A stretch of 64,000 bases of DNA from Poriferisphaera corsica (GTDB lineage Bacteria; Planctomycetota; Phycisphaerae; Phycisphaerales; Phycisphaeraceae): positions 62,001-126,000 of the forward strand of contig NZ_CP036425.1 in the NCBI RefSeq assembly GCF_007747445.1. The letters run 5' to 3'. Of this stretch, positions 34,314-42,587 are shown in pieces. A model generated the notes under the pieces. That model made no database searches and was not told the DNA's origin. It saw only the letters and a list, made by a program, of their open reading frames with translations. Each line of letters opens with the position of its first letter. Positions within the stretch are counted from its first letter, which is position 1. The translations under genes were made by a program, and so were the position numbers.

Positions 34314-35594
34314 TTATTCTCCCACAATTAAATCCACCGCCCGTTTCACACCATCTTCGCCTGCAATCTGCCCCGCCATATTCTCACAATTCGACTTCAT
34401 CTCCGCATCCCCAACCATCTCCTCTAACCGCGCCGCTACGCGCTCAACCGTAAACTTCTTCGGCGCAATCCAATCCCCCGCCCCCAGCTCCTTCACCCGC
34501 TGCCCATTGTCCGGCTGATCATGCGCCAATGGCATAATTATTTGCGGTACTCCGCTCCCCAAACACCGCGCTGTCGTTCCCACGCCCCCATGATGCATCA
34601 CCACACTCACCCTTTTAAACAACACGTCAAACGGCGCATACTCGCACCACATCTCCCGCCCTTCTTTTAATTCGCATATCTGCTCCGGGTATCCCGTCAT
34701 TACCAACGCCCGTCTTCCGATCTTTCGACAAGCCTCAACACCCACCTCAATAAATTTCCCACCAAACACATTCGCACTCCCCGGTGTAATCACCACCGGC
34801 CTATCCCCCCCACTTCCCCCCTCATCTCCCCCATTCAAAAAAGCTTCCAATTCAGCGCTTAGACCCGCCTTTTCCTCATCATCCCAAACGGGAAACCCCA
34901 CCACCTCACTCACCCGTGGCCACTCCTCTCCCTTCTCCGCAAACCACTCCGGAAACATTCCCAAAACCAAATCCGGCGAATGCCCCCAATCTCTAAAAAT
35001 GCCTTTTTTAACAGGCTCAATCCCATGCTCAACCTGCCATTCATTCAGCGGCTTTCTCACCACACCATCCAACAATAAATCCGCGACACCATAAAACCCC
35101 CGGTTTACCCATCGTGGCAATTTCCGCATGTCCGGCCCATACACACTAAAACGAGGTGGCTTGCGGGTGTCCCGGAAAACCAATGGCTGCAAATGCACCG
35201 TCACCAACCTAAACCCCCATTGCTCCCGCGCCAACCTTGCGCCAAATACAAGCATAGACGCAATCACGACCAAATCTTCTCCATGTTTCTCATACTCATT
35301 CCTAACCACTGCATAGCTCGGATCGATCAACTCCCCAATCTTCTCAGCCACCATAAACGATGCCTTCCACGGATGCCAGATATCCGGATTCCGCACACTC
35401 TCCTCATATAGTGCATCATCCCCCGCACCAATAAATTCAATCCCAATCCTTTCCGCCATCTCCCTCGTCCCCGGCCGAGAGCAGAACGCAACATCCTCAC
35501 CCCGTCGTTTCAATTCCTCACACAACCCAAGCATCGGAAAGACATCCCCATAACTCCCAAACGTCATCACAACATAGCGCTTTTTTCTGTTCAT
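34314..35594 (-). CDS. UGT/MGT-like glycosyltransferase (GT1/GT28 type)
   Basis: 426 residues. FGSYGDVFPMLGLCEELKRRGEDVAFC at the N-terminus is the acceptor-side Rossmann start of UGT-like enzymes. The C-terminal VVMHHGGVGTTARCLGSGVPQIIMPLAHDQPDNGQRV is the classical donor-binding signature with HHGGVGTT and the DQ pair. Enzymes of this type glycosylate lipids, sterols or other small molecules. No signal peptide is present, so it should act in the cytoplasm on a membrane lipid. A Gly-rich acidic insertion (NGGDEGGSGGD) is unusual. It stands alone on the minus strand. Confidence 0.88.
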   Translation of the reverse strand: MNRKKRYVVMTFGSYGDVFPMLGLCEELKRRGEDVAFCSRPGTREMAERIGIEFIGAGDDALYEESVRNPDIWHPWKASFMVAEKIGELIDPSYAVVRNEYEKHGEDLVVIASMLVFGARLAREQWGFRLVTVHLQPLVFRDTRKPPRFSVYGPDMRKLPRWVNRGFYGVADLLLDGVVRKPLNEWQVEHGIEPVKKGIFRDWGHSPDLVLGMFPEWFAEKGEEWPRVSEVVGFPVWDDEEKAGLSAELEAFLNGGDEGGSGGDRPVVITPGSANVFGGKFIEVGVEACRKIGRRALVMTGYPEQICELKEGREMWCEYAPFDVLFKRVSVVMHHGGVGTTARCLGSGVPQIIMPLAHDQPDNGQRVKELGAGDWIAPKKFTVERVAARLEEMVGDAEMKSNCENMAGQIAGEDGVKRAVDLIVGE

Positions 35595-35810
35595 CTCCCT
35601 ATTCTAGCATTAGAACAACTTGCGTGACTATTCGCAGGTTTTTCCTAAGTAAGCAAACAGCACAACAGCTTACGATGCCTCATCAAATCGTAAACCACTT
35701 TCTGGTCAATAAGTGAGTATTTACGAATAACGCTCTAGATGCGCCTCGTGATATCCCACATATTTCCCAATCCTATAATCAATACATCACACCCACATCA
35801 ACGCGCATTA

Positions 35811-35843
35811 AAAACGCGGCCAAGCATCTCGCTTAGCCGCGTT
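35811..35843 (-). terminator. Terminator for the small exported protein at 35860
   Basis: A 13-bp stem with one mismatch (35813-35825 with 35831-35843), 5-nt loop, and a T-run on the minus strand side. Confidence 0.8.
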
Positions 35844-35859
35844 CATCCATCATTTAATT

Positions 35860-36168
35860 TTATTTAGGTGATCTAAACGAGCGAGCCGCCGCACGGATAC
35901 GCTTCGTTCGCTTATCCGTCTTTACTGCAGCACGATCTAACTTTACGTTATCCGTAAACCGCATCTCCCCGCGGTATGCTGCCTGACGCTTCTTAATAAT
36001 CTTTTCAACCGCAGCGCTGACCTTGCTATGTGCCTGATCGCCAGCATAAGCTTTCGATGCAAACCCACCGCCCAACACACCAATGCTCAGCGTAGCTGCA
36101 ATCACAGTATGCTTAACAAACAAACCCAAACCCGATCGTGTTTCCCGTTTTTCTTGCAATCTCATCAT
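35860..36168 (-). CDS. Small exported protein, paralogue of the one at 37915-38148
   Basis: About 102 residues. A basic N-terminus (MMRLQEKRETRSGLG) leads to a signal peptide cleaved near KAYA-G. The mature part, starting GDQAHSKVSAAVEKIIKKRQAAYRGEMRFTDN, is short, basic and Ala-rich. It aligns with the protein at 37915-38148 at AH.K, AV, R, Y and a final F.D. ATG 36168 or 36165 is preferred since GGAG lies 4-6 nt upstream. The same GGAGAYCAT-ATG arrangement is seen before the genes at 37848 and 38148. Function unknown. Confidence 0.6.
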   Translation of the reverse strand: MMRLQEKRETRSGLGLFVKHTVIAATLSIGVLGGGFASKAYAGDQAHSKVSAAVEKIIKKRQAAYRGEMRFTDNVKLDRAAVKTDKRTKRIRAAARSFRSPK

Positions 36169-36411
36169 GATCTCCATTTCTACAATTCAGCCTGTGAAAG
36201 CCCTCCAATGGTGCTCCCACGTGTTATCGCGTTTCCCGAGTTACTATGCATAGCCCATTGGGGCCAGTTTTTATTTCATCGTCAATTCAGAAATTTTGCG
36301 CAGCGCCTATAAAAAGCAATTGCAAGATTCTGAGTACAGATGGGTCACCAACCCCCCGCTTCATTCCAAACAACCCGCTAAACAGTTGAGATCAACACAC
36401 TTAAGTAAAAT

Positions 36412-36445
36412 AAAAAAAACGTCGATGCCCAGCCCAGCATCGACG
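36412..36445 (-). terminator. Terminator after the DUF1348-like gene
   Basis: A 9-bp stem (36420-36428 with 36437-36445) with a long A-run on the + strand (36412-36419), i.e. T-run on the minus strand. Confidence 0.85.
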
Positions 36446-36476
36446 CTCACAATGCAGTGATTTGCTCAATCAGTTT

Positions 36477-36890
36477 TTATAGTCGCCGATCACTTTCACT
36501 AATCTTGACATCATTCGCGCTCATGTCGCGCCGTCTCATCAGCCCTTCCTCATCAAACTCCCAATGTTCATTCCCATGTGTCCGGTACCACTGCCCCGCC
36601 GCATCTCGCCACTCATACTCAAACCGAACACTGATCCGGTTACCCGTATAACACCACAACTCCTTCATCAGCTTATAGTCCAGTTCTTTCTCCCATTTGT
36701 GAGTCAAAAACGTGACGATCGCCTCACGTCCTTGAAAAAACTCACCTCGATTCCTCCAATCACTATCCACGGTATAAGCCTTCGATACACGCTCAGGATC
36801 GCGTGAGTTCCACGCATCTTCCGCTAACTTCACTTTCAGCCGCGCCGTCTCCTCCGTGAATGGTGGTTTGATGCTCATCTTTTTATCCAT
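36477..36890 (-). CDS. DUF1348 / SnoaL-like (NTF2-fold) protein
   Basis: 137 residues. [71 protein letters not shown] is the typical DUF1348 core, a compact NTF2-like cone fold that often binds small hydrophobic compounds; the enzyme activity is not established. ATG 36890 was chosen because AAAGGT lies 8 nt upstream and the family length (about 135) fits; the frame stays open upstream to 37019 but that part overlaps the preceding gene. It sits 73 nt after the alpha/beta hydrolase in the same direction, so the pair is probably an operon. Confidence 0.8.
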   Translation of the reverse strand: MDKKMSIKPPFTEETARLKVKLAEDAWNSRDPERVSKAYTVDSDWRNRGEFFQGREAIVTFLTHKWEKELDYKLMKELWCYTGNRISVRFEYEWRDAAGQWYRTHGNEHWEFDEEGLMRRRDMSANDVKISESDRRL

Positions 36891-36963
36891 CTTTATGACC
36901 TTTATTTCATAGTTAGAAAATATACGCAGCCGTGCAACACACCAATAGCCACGCAGAACGCTC

Positions 36964-37848
36964 CTAACGGTTGTTTCTGTCCATAAACGCCCGGATCCGT
37001 TCCGCGATAAAATCGCCATCCTCCTCTAGCGCAAAGTGACCCGTGTCTAACAAATGAAATTCCAAATCCTTGATGTCGTCTTTGTACGGATACGCGCCTT
37101 CAGCAGGAAATATGACATCATTCTTCCCCCACATCAGCAGCATCGGCGGCTGATGCTCTCGGAAATATCGCTGCCATTTCGGATACTCCTTCACATTGCT
37201 CCCATAGCTATAGAACATGGCTAGTTGAATCTCCTGATTCCCTGGCCGATCCAAACGCGCCTGATCCAAAACCCATACATCAGGATTAATCATTTCCGCA
37301 TTTCGCGCACCTTCCACGTACTGCCACTTCGTTGCTTCGAGTGTTAATAAGCTCCGAAGGGCATCCCCGTTTTCTTTGCTCCGATCCGCCCAATAAGCTT
37401 TCAGTGGTTTCCAGAAATCGCTTAATCCTTCTTCATAAGCATTACCGTTTTGAACAATAATCCCATCCACCCGATCCGGATGCTTGGATGCGAGGCGGTA
37501 GCCGATCGGTGCGCCGTAATCCATCACATAAAGTGTGTATGAATTCAAATCCATTTTTTCCGTGAATTTCTCAACCATATCCGCCATGTGCGCGAACGTG
37601 TACTCAAATTCATCAACACGAGGCATGCTACTGTTGCCATAACCCACATAGTCCGGCGCAATCACGTGATACTTATCTGCCAGTGCAGGGATCAGATTTC
37701 TGAACATCTGTGAGCTGGTCGGAAAGCCGTGCAGCAAAAGCACAATCGGCTTGCCGCGTTTCCCCGCTTCACGATAAAAAATCTCCTGCCCCATTATCTC
37801 AACGGTTTTGTATTGAATTTCCGGTACGAGCATTTTTTCTGTTTCCAT
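36964..37848 (-). CDS. Alpha/beta hydrolase (epoxide hydrolase / haloalkane dehalogenase-like)
   Basis: 294 residues. [17 protein letters not shown] is the oxyanion-hole region. The nucleophile elbow reads [14 protein letters not shown], so the nucleophile is Asp, as in epoxide hydrolases and dehalogenases, not Ser. GKNDVIFP and TGHFALEE supply the acid and catalytic His. Such enzymes attack an epoxide or C-halogen bond via an Asp ester. The ATG at 37848 is preferred because GGAGACC lies just upstream; that sequence recurs before two small exported proteins nearby. DUF1348 follows; the divergent TetR gene at 38550 is a candidate regulator. Confidence 0.85.
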   Translation of the reverse strand: METEKMLVPEIQYKTVEIMGQEIFYREAGKRGKPIVLLLHGFPTSSQMFRNLIPALADKYHVIAPDYVGYGNSSMPRVDEFEYTFAHMADMVEKFTEKMDLNSYTLYVMDYGAPIGYRLASKHPDRVDGIIVQNGNAYEEGLSDFWKPLKAYWADRSKENGDALRSLLTLEATKWQYVEGARNAEMINPDVWVLDQARLDRPGNQEIQLAMFYSYGSNVKEYPKWQRYFREHQPPMLLMWGKNDVIFPAEGAYPYKDDIKDLEFHLLDTGHFALEEDGDFIAERIRAFMDRNNR

Positions 37849-37914
37849 CATGGTCTCCTTTATTTTTTAAGAGGTAGCCTTTGTATTTTGCCGCCAAGAG
37901 GCGGCTCCCAGATA

Positions 37915-38148
37915 TCAATCGTTAAAGTGTGCGATCTCAAAGCGAGTGTGATATTTAGTATGGCGGTGGATAATGGTTTGCTGAACCGCGTTATTTGCTT
38001 TGAGGTGGGCTCCATCCGCAGCATGCGATTCAGATGCGAGTGCGCCGCCGGTGATTGTGGCGAAAACGGCTGCGCCGCCGAGGAATAGTTTTGCTCTGGG
38101 TCTTGTGCTGCGGTTTTGCGCACATTTTTGAAACTTAAGCAATTTCAT
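37915..38148 (-). CDS. Small exported protein, paralogue of the one at 35860
   Basis: 77 residues. MKLLKFQKCAQNRSTRPRA is a basic leader; the hydrophobic core follows, with cleavage near SHAA-D, and the mature part ADGAHLKANNAVQQTIIHRHTKYHTRFEIAHFND is only about 34 residues with several His. It aligns with the start of the mature protein encoded at 35860. ATG 38148 has GGAG 6 nt upstream; the TTG at 38160 does not. A perfect 6-bp GCCGCC hairpin at 37890-37905 separates it from the alpha/beta hydrolase, but the two could still be cotranscribed. Function unknown. Confidence 0.55.
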   Translation of the reverse strand: MKLLKFQKCAQNRSTRPRAKLFLGGAAVFATITGGALASESHAADGAHLKANNAVQQTIIHRHTKYHTRFEIAHFND

Positions 38149-38222
38149 GATGGTCTCCAAATTGATTGTGAAAATTGAAAAACGTGGTTTTTGGATGGCT
38201 TTTCAATAAGGTTTTTATGTAT

Positions 38223-38232
38223 ACTGTACAGT
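38223..38232. promoter_or_regulatory. Palindrome upstream of the small exported protein/hydrolase unit
   Basis: A perfect 10-bp palindrome ACTGTACAGT inside TATACTGTACAGTCTATA. It shares the TATACT half-site with the palindrome at 38372 and lies between the divergent TetR gene and the minus-strand genes. Confidence 0.4.
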
Positions 38233-38371
38233 CTATATGTTATAGGTTTTATTTCAGGTTGGGGAACTATTTTTATTGTCATTATTCAAAATATTATGAA
38301 AATAAGAATAAAATGGCTGTTTAAGGCGTGTGGCAAGGAATATTTGGGTTGGTTTGGACATGTATTATATG

Positions 38372-38387
38372 TATACTAATTAGTATA
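38372..38387. promoter_or_regulatory. Candidate TetR operator
   Basis: A perfect 16-bp palindrome, TATACTAATTAGTATA, 160 bp upstream of the TetR-family gene. Size and symmetry fit a TetR-family operator. Confidence 0.5.
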
Positions 38388-38549
38388 ATTAATCGCGATG
38401 ATGAGGTGAGTGAGGATGCGCATGTTTGTGTGAGCAGGAAGCAGGGGGTGTTGGGTTAAGTTGGTGCTGATTCGTGGGGGGGGTGTGGGTATAGGGGGGA
38501 CGTGTAGGTGTTTGTAGGTGTGTATGATGGGGGGATAAGGAGTTTTGAT

Positions 38550-39287
38550 ATGCCGCCGAGTCGTCGAGATGATCTTGTGAATGCTGCTGTGGACGTGTTT
38601 TACAGACACGGGTTCCATAAAACGAATATTGATCAGGTGTTGGAGGTGGGGGGGATTAGTCGGATGACGTTATATAACCATTTTGAGTCGAAGGAGGCGT
38701 TGGTGGTTGCGGCGCTTCGGCAGCGTGATGAGCAGTTTCGTGAGTTGATGTTGAAGGGAGCAGATGAGGCGATTGATCGATATGAAGGCGCACTTGCGCG
38801 CGCGGTTGAGGCGCGGGCGAAGGGTGGGGAAAACGGGGCTGTTGGGCTTGAGAGCGTGATGGATTGTGAGGGGGGCGAGTGTGGGGCGGATGAATGGGTG
38901 AGGGAAATGTCGCTTGGCCGGCGCAAAGGGGTGTGGCGGATTATTGGGTTGTTTGATTTTCATTGTGGGTGGTTTGAAGAAGAACAGTTTTCGGGGTGCA
39001 TGTTTATTAATGCGTCGGCGGCGTATGAGGATGCGGGCTGCGAGGTGCGCGGGGTGGCGAGTGAGCATAAACGAACGGTCGTTCGATTCCTGCGTAACCA
39101 GTGTGAAGAGGCGGGGTTAAGGAATCCATCAAGGTTGTCTGAGCAGTTGAATATTCTGTTGGACGGCGCGATTGTTGCGGCGCAGGTGGAGGGACAGGTC
39201 AGTGGAAATGAGATTGGTATGGGTGACTCAGGTGAGTGGGCGAAGCGGGCGGCGTTGGTGTTGATGCGGGAGGCGGCGCGCGATTGA
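38550..39287 (+). CDS. TetR-family transcriptional regulator
   Basis: 245 residues. MPPSRRDDLVNAAVDVFYRHGFHKTNIDQVLEVGGISRMTLYNHFESKEALVVAALRQRD is a standard TetR helix-turn-helix, including the YxHF signature. The C-terminal ligand domain is larger than average and carries a Cys cluster (CEGGECGADEW), unusual for the family. ATG 38550 was chosen because AAGGAG lies about 8 nt upstream; a GTG at 38508 is open but unlikely. It is divergent from the small exported protein and hydrolase genes, which it may control through the palindromes at 38223 and 38372. Confidence 0.85.
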   Translation: MPPSRRDDLVNAAVDVFYRHGFHKTNIDQVLEVGGISRMTLYNHFESKEALVVAALRQRDEQFRELMLKGADEAIDRYEGALARAVEARAKGGENGAVGLESVMDCEGGECGADEWVREMSLGRRKGVWRIIGLFDFHCGWFEEEQFSGCMFINASAAYEDAGCEVRGVASEHKRTVVRFLRNQCEEAGLRNPSRLSEQLNILLDGAIVAAQVEGQVSGNEIGMGDSGEWAKRAALVLMREAARD

Positions 39288-40162
39288 GGTGATGTGCTGG
39301 TGTGATGATGAGTCGTTCGATAGGCTTTGGGCTTGGATGGCTATCCATTTTGTGCGCACAGATGGCGCGCACGTTTTGTACAGATTTAGGTGGGTGGTTG
39401 TGGCAAGTGATGACAGCTTAGATGATTAAAGCAATTGACGGGCTGGCTTGTTGCGCGCACAGAAATGGAAGGGCGGTGCACACAAATGCGCTTGTTTTTA
39501 AGGGTTTTTAGGTTGCAAATGGTTGTGGTGGGTGAGGTTAGGCTTTGAAGTTGGGGGAAACCATTGGTTTTAAGAAATGGCGTGTTTGGGCCAAACTTTG
39601 GTGAGCTTTGGTGAGAAAAGGTTAAGGTTTTGAGAGTTTTGATGCGTTTTTTGAGCACATGCGCAGAACGTGCGCGCTGAGCGGTTTAGTTTGTGCGCGC
39701 GTCTAGTTGAGGTGTGTCTCGCAAGTGAAAATTTGGAACGATTGCAGATTTGAGGGGTTTATGTCGGGGCGGCTAATGGTGTTTTGGCTGGGCTTGTCGT
39801 GTACAACGAAGTGGGTATTTAGTGTTGCAGGCGATTGATGGTTGATTATTAAAAACACCCCATAACCGGCGGTCATGGCTTGAAGAAGTTTGGATGAGCG
39901 TTTTCTTTTGGGCTGATGACGAGTTGGAGGTTTGGGAGTCATGCGTGAAAGAAATAAAAATGATCGGTAGGAGCGAAGAAGTAAAAGATACAAAGGGAGG
40001 AAACAGAGATGAAACAGGGGGGAGATGAGGGGGGAGATGAGGGGGGATGGGGTGGGGTATAAGAAATGGTGGTGTGGTATGCGGCAAGGTGGTATGTTGT
40101 TTGGTGGTTGAATTAACTCTGTTGTTTATTAATAACTAACTCCTGATTAGAGGTGAGGTGTG
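39288..40162. other. Gene-free region with TGTGCGC repeats and G-runs
   Basis: About 870 bases. A palindrome TGTGCGCACA (39351-39360) and related GCGCGCACA, GTGCACACA and TGTGCGCGC elements recur up to about 39700. A hairpin at about 39860-39877 resembles the one at 34256. Near 40017-40056, runs of four to six G separated by AGATGA form a near-perfect tandem repeat. No coding region is convincing on either strand. Confidence 0.5.
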
Positions 40163-42475
40163 ATGATGAGTCAGATGAAGCTGATTGCGTTGTTTGTGTT
40201 AATGGTCTTGGCTGGTGGTGCTGGGAGTTGGGGGGCTGAGGCTGATGGTGGTGATCCGTTGGGGTTGGGCGAGTTGAAAGCGCGGGGGGAGAAATTGGAG
40301 GTGAGTTGGGTGGTGTTAGCGGGTTTGCCGAATGAGCTGTTGGGGGGTGGGGTGAGAGCGGATGGTACGGATGCGGCGGGTTTGGATCGGGATTATTTGA
40401 AAGGCCTTGATGGGGTCGGGGGTGAGGCGGAAGTGGTGCTGCGTGATGGGATGGTGGTGAGGTATCAGGATGATAAGACGGGTCGACTATGGGAGGCGAA
40501 GGCGGCGCGGATGAATCGTAAGCTGGGTGAGGTGGTGAATTTTCAGGATTTGGTGACGGCGAGTGATCGGCGAGTGGGGTATGCATATGGTGAGATTGCG
40601 GCGAAGGAGGCGGGGCAGGTTTATGCGGTGTTTGGTTCGGATGACCGAGCAGTGGTTTGGGTGAATGGTGAGCAGGTGCATGCGTTTCGCAAGCATGGCC
40701 GATCGATGGCGCTGGGGGATGATGCGTTTGCGTTTGAGGTGAAGCGAGGCGTGAACCGGGTGATGGTCAAGGTTGAGAATGGGACAGGGGATTGGGGATT
40801 TGTGTGGGATTTGATGACCCGGGGTGAGCAGGAGGCGATGCACCGGCGGCAGCAGTTGAAGGTGAAGGTTGAGCGGCTGGCGGGGATGCGTGTGGTGGGT
40901 TTGGGGGATGAAGGTGCGTATCAGTTTCATGTGGGTGATGGCGCGTTTCCTGAGTTAGGTTTTGAAAACGAGACGATGGCTGCGGAGGTGCTGGGTGACT
41001 ATGCGCTGCGTGTGAGGTGGTTTGATGGTGAGGCAAATGAGGTTGAGAAGCCTGTAGGCGTGGGGCGATATGGTGCGGTGATTGAGGTGTTGAGTGATGA
41101 GGTCAGTGTTACGCGGGGTTATCCATTTTATGGTTTGCCTGATGGGTATGAGAAGGCGGGTTTGCTGGGCGAAATAGATGGTGATTATTTAGAGATGGTT
41201 GGGATCGATCGCGCGGTATTGACGGATGGGGAGGCGATGATGGGAGTTGAGCAGGTCTGGCGGCAGGAAGATCTGGTGGCGAAGCAGCAGCGGCGAGCTC
41301 GCGTGCTGGGCGCGCTGCATGCTTGGGGTGAACAGAGGAAGGCGGGGGCTGAGTGGGAGGAATGGTTGAATACGCGGATCATGAGTAGTGATTATCTGTT
41401 GAAGGTTAAATTGAAGGCTGATGGGATTGAGGCTAAGCCTAACCGAAGGATAGAGGGGCCGCGTGTGATAGGTGCGGATGAGGAGCGTGGGATGATGGTG
41501 CATGAGGGGGGATTGTCTGAGGCTGGTTTTAAAGAGGGGTTTAAGGAAGCGATTGCGGAGGTGTGTCAGACGTGGAGTGATGAGGGGGGCGAGCCGTTTA
41601 CGGTGATGGTGGTGAGGAAGGGTGTGATTGGTTATCGAGGGGCGCACTATCCGAAGGATAGTCGGGTGATTGATGAGAAGACGCGGTTTCATGTGGCGTC
41701 GATCTCGAAGTTGCTGTTTAGCTCGGTGTTATCGATGGCGCGATATGAGGGGTTGATCGATGTGGAAGATGCGTTGGGGCTGTATTTAAAGGGGTTTGCA
41801 AGGGAGGGAGAGAAGATGATGTCGGTACGGATGTGTATGATGCATTCGGCGGGGACGGAAGGGCATGGGAATTATGGTGGGATGGGGAATTTATGGTTTG
41901 AGGAGAATGTGAAGGGAATGTTGCCGAGTTTGGAGCCTGGGGTGAGGGTGAAGTATAACGGGCTGAGTTTGAATTTGGTGGGACGCACGCTAGAGGTGAT
42001 GGGGGGTGTAAGTTTTGAGCGATATATGCAGAAGAAGCTGTATGGGCCGTTGGGGTGTGTGGATACGGATGTGTATGACACGTCGTTTGGTACGAATACG
42101 ACGGCGCGAGATATGGCGGTGGTGGGACAGATGTTGTTGAATGGTGGGAAGTATGGGGCGTTGAAGTTTTTTGATGAGAAAACGCGGGACGAGATGTTGC
42201 CAGTACGGAGGGGTGATGTGTTTGAGAAGATGAGCGAATATGATGATGAGTATGGTTTGGGATCGAATTGGTATCGCGATGTGCATGAGGATGAAGCGCG
42301 AACGAAGTTACGGTTTGGCAAGCGGATGTTTGGACATGGGTCTGCGACGTCGTCGATTTTTCGGGTTGATTTAGATCATGGGCTGGTTATAACGATGGCG
42401 CGGCCGGGGGGCGGGAAGGATTATGAGGAGCATTACCAAGCGTTTTTCCATACGATCGCGGACTACATGGAGTGA
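40163..42475 (+). CDS. Large exported class C beta-lactamase-like serine hydrolase
   Basis: 770 residues. A signal peptide (LIALFVLMVLAGGAG, cleavage near WGA-E) precedes a beta-rich region. Residues about 140-210 (YAYGEIAAKEAGQVYAVFGSDDRAVVWVNGEQV...RGVNRVMVKVEN) look like the sugar-binding domain seen in large secreted planctomycete proteins. The hydrolase domain begins near 450: S513-I-S-K516 is the SxxK nucleophile motif, and HGSATSSIF supplies the HxG box. The YxN motif reads Y598-N-G, a departure. It is more likely an esterase or D-aminopeptidase than a lactamase. Starts 40160-40166 are close together behind AGAGGTG. Confidence 0.75.
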   Translation: MMSQMKLIALFVLMVLAGGAGSWGAEADGGDPLGLGELKARGEKLEVSWVVLAGLPNELLGGGVRADGTDAAGLDRDYLKGLDGVGGEAEVVLRDGMVVRYQDDKTGRLWEAKAARMNRKLGEVVNFQDLVTASDRRVGYAYGEIAAKEAGQVYAVFGSDDRAVVWVNGEQVHAFRKHGRSMALGDDAFAFEVKRGVNRVMVKVENGTGDWGFVWDLMTRGEQEAMHRRQQLKVKVERLAGMRVVGLGDEGAYQFHVGDGAFPELGFENETMAAEVLGDYALRVRWFDGEANEVEKPVGVGRYGAVIEVLSDEVSVTRGYPFYGLPDGYEKAGLLGEIDGDYLEMVGIDRAVLTDGEAMMGVEQVWRQEDLVAKQQRRARVLGALHAWGEQRKAGAEWEEWLNTRIMSSDYLLKVKLKADGIEAKPNRRIEGPRVIGADEERGMMVHEGGLSEAGFKEGFKEAIAEVCQTWSDEGGEPFTVMVVRKGVIGYRGAHYPKDSRVIDEKTRFHVASISKLLFSSVLSMARYEGLIDVEDALGLYLKGFAREGEKMMSVRMCMMHSAGTEGHGNYGGMGNLWFEENVKGMLPSLEPGVRVKYNGLSLNLVGRTLEVMGGVSFERYMQKKLYGPLGCVDTDVYDTSFGTNTTARDMAVVGQMLLNGGKYGALKFFDEKTRDEMLPVRRGDVFEKMSEYDDEYGLGSNWYRDVHEDEARTKLRFGKRMFGHGSATSSIFRVDLDHGLVITMARPGGGKDYEEHYQAFFHTIADYME

Positions 42476-42500
42476 GATGAGAGATGAAGATGAAACAATG

Positions 42501-42526
42501 ACACCCCACGGCTGACGATCGTGGGG
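42501..42526 (+). terminator. Hairpin after the serine hydrolase
   Basis: CCCCACG pairs with CGTGGGG around CTGACGAT (about 42504-42525), followed by TTGTTGTG. It belongs to the same family as the hairpin at 34256 and lies between convergent genes. Confidence 0.5.
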
Positions 42527-42587
42527 TTGTTGTGCGCAGGTTTATGAGCGTATCCACAGTTAGATGAAACGAAAAAGGGGGGGATGG

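Larger units (their letters stand above)
38149..38549. other. Divergent regulatory region of the tetR gene
   Basis: About 400 bases with the palindromes at 38223 and 38372. From about 38390 the composition turns sharply G-rich, with runs of eight, three, and six G within 38476-38500. No gene is seen. Confidence 0.5.

Noticed and set aside
39060-39095. tRNA T-arm-like GGTCGTTCGATTCC
   Set aside because: It lies in the coding region of the TetR gene and has no acceptor or anticodon stem around it.
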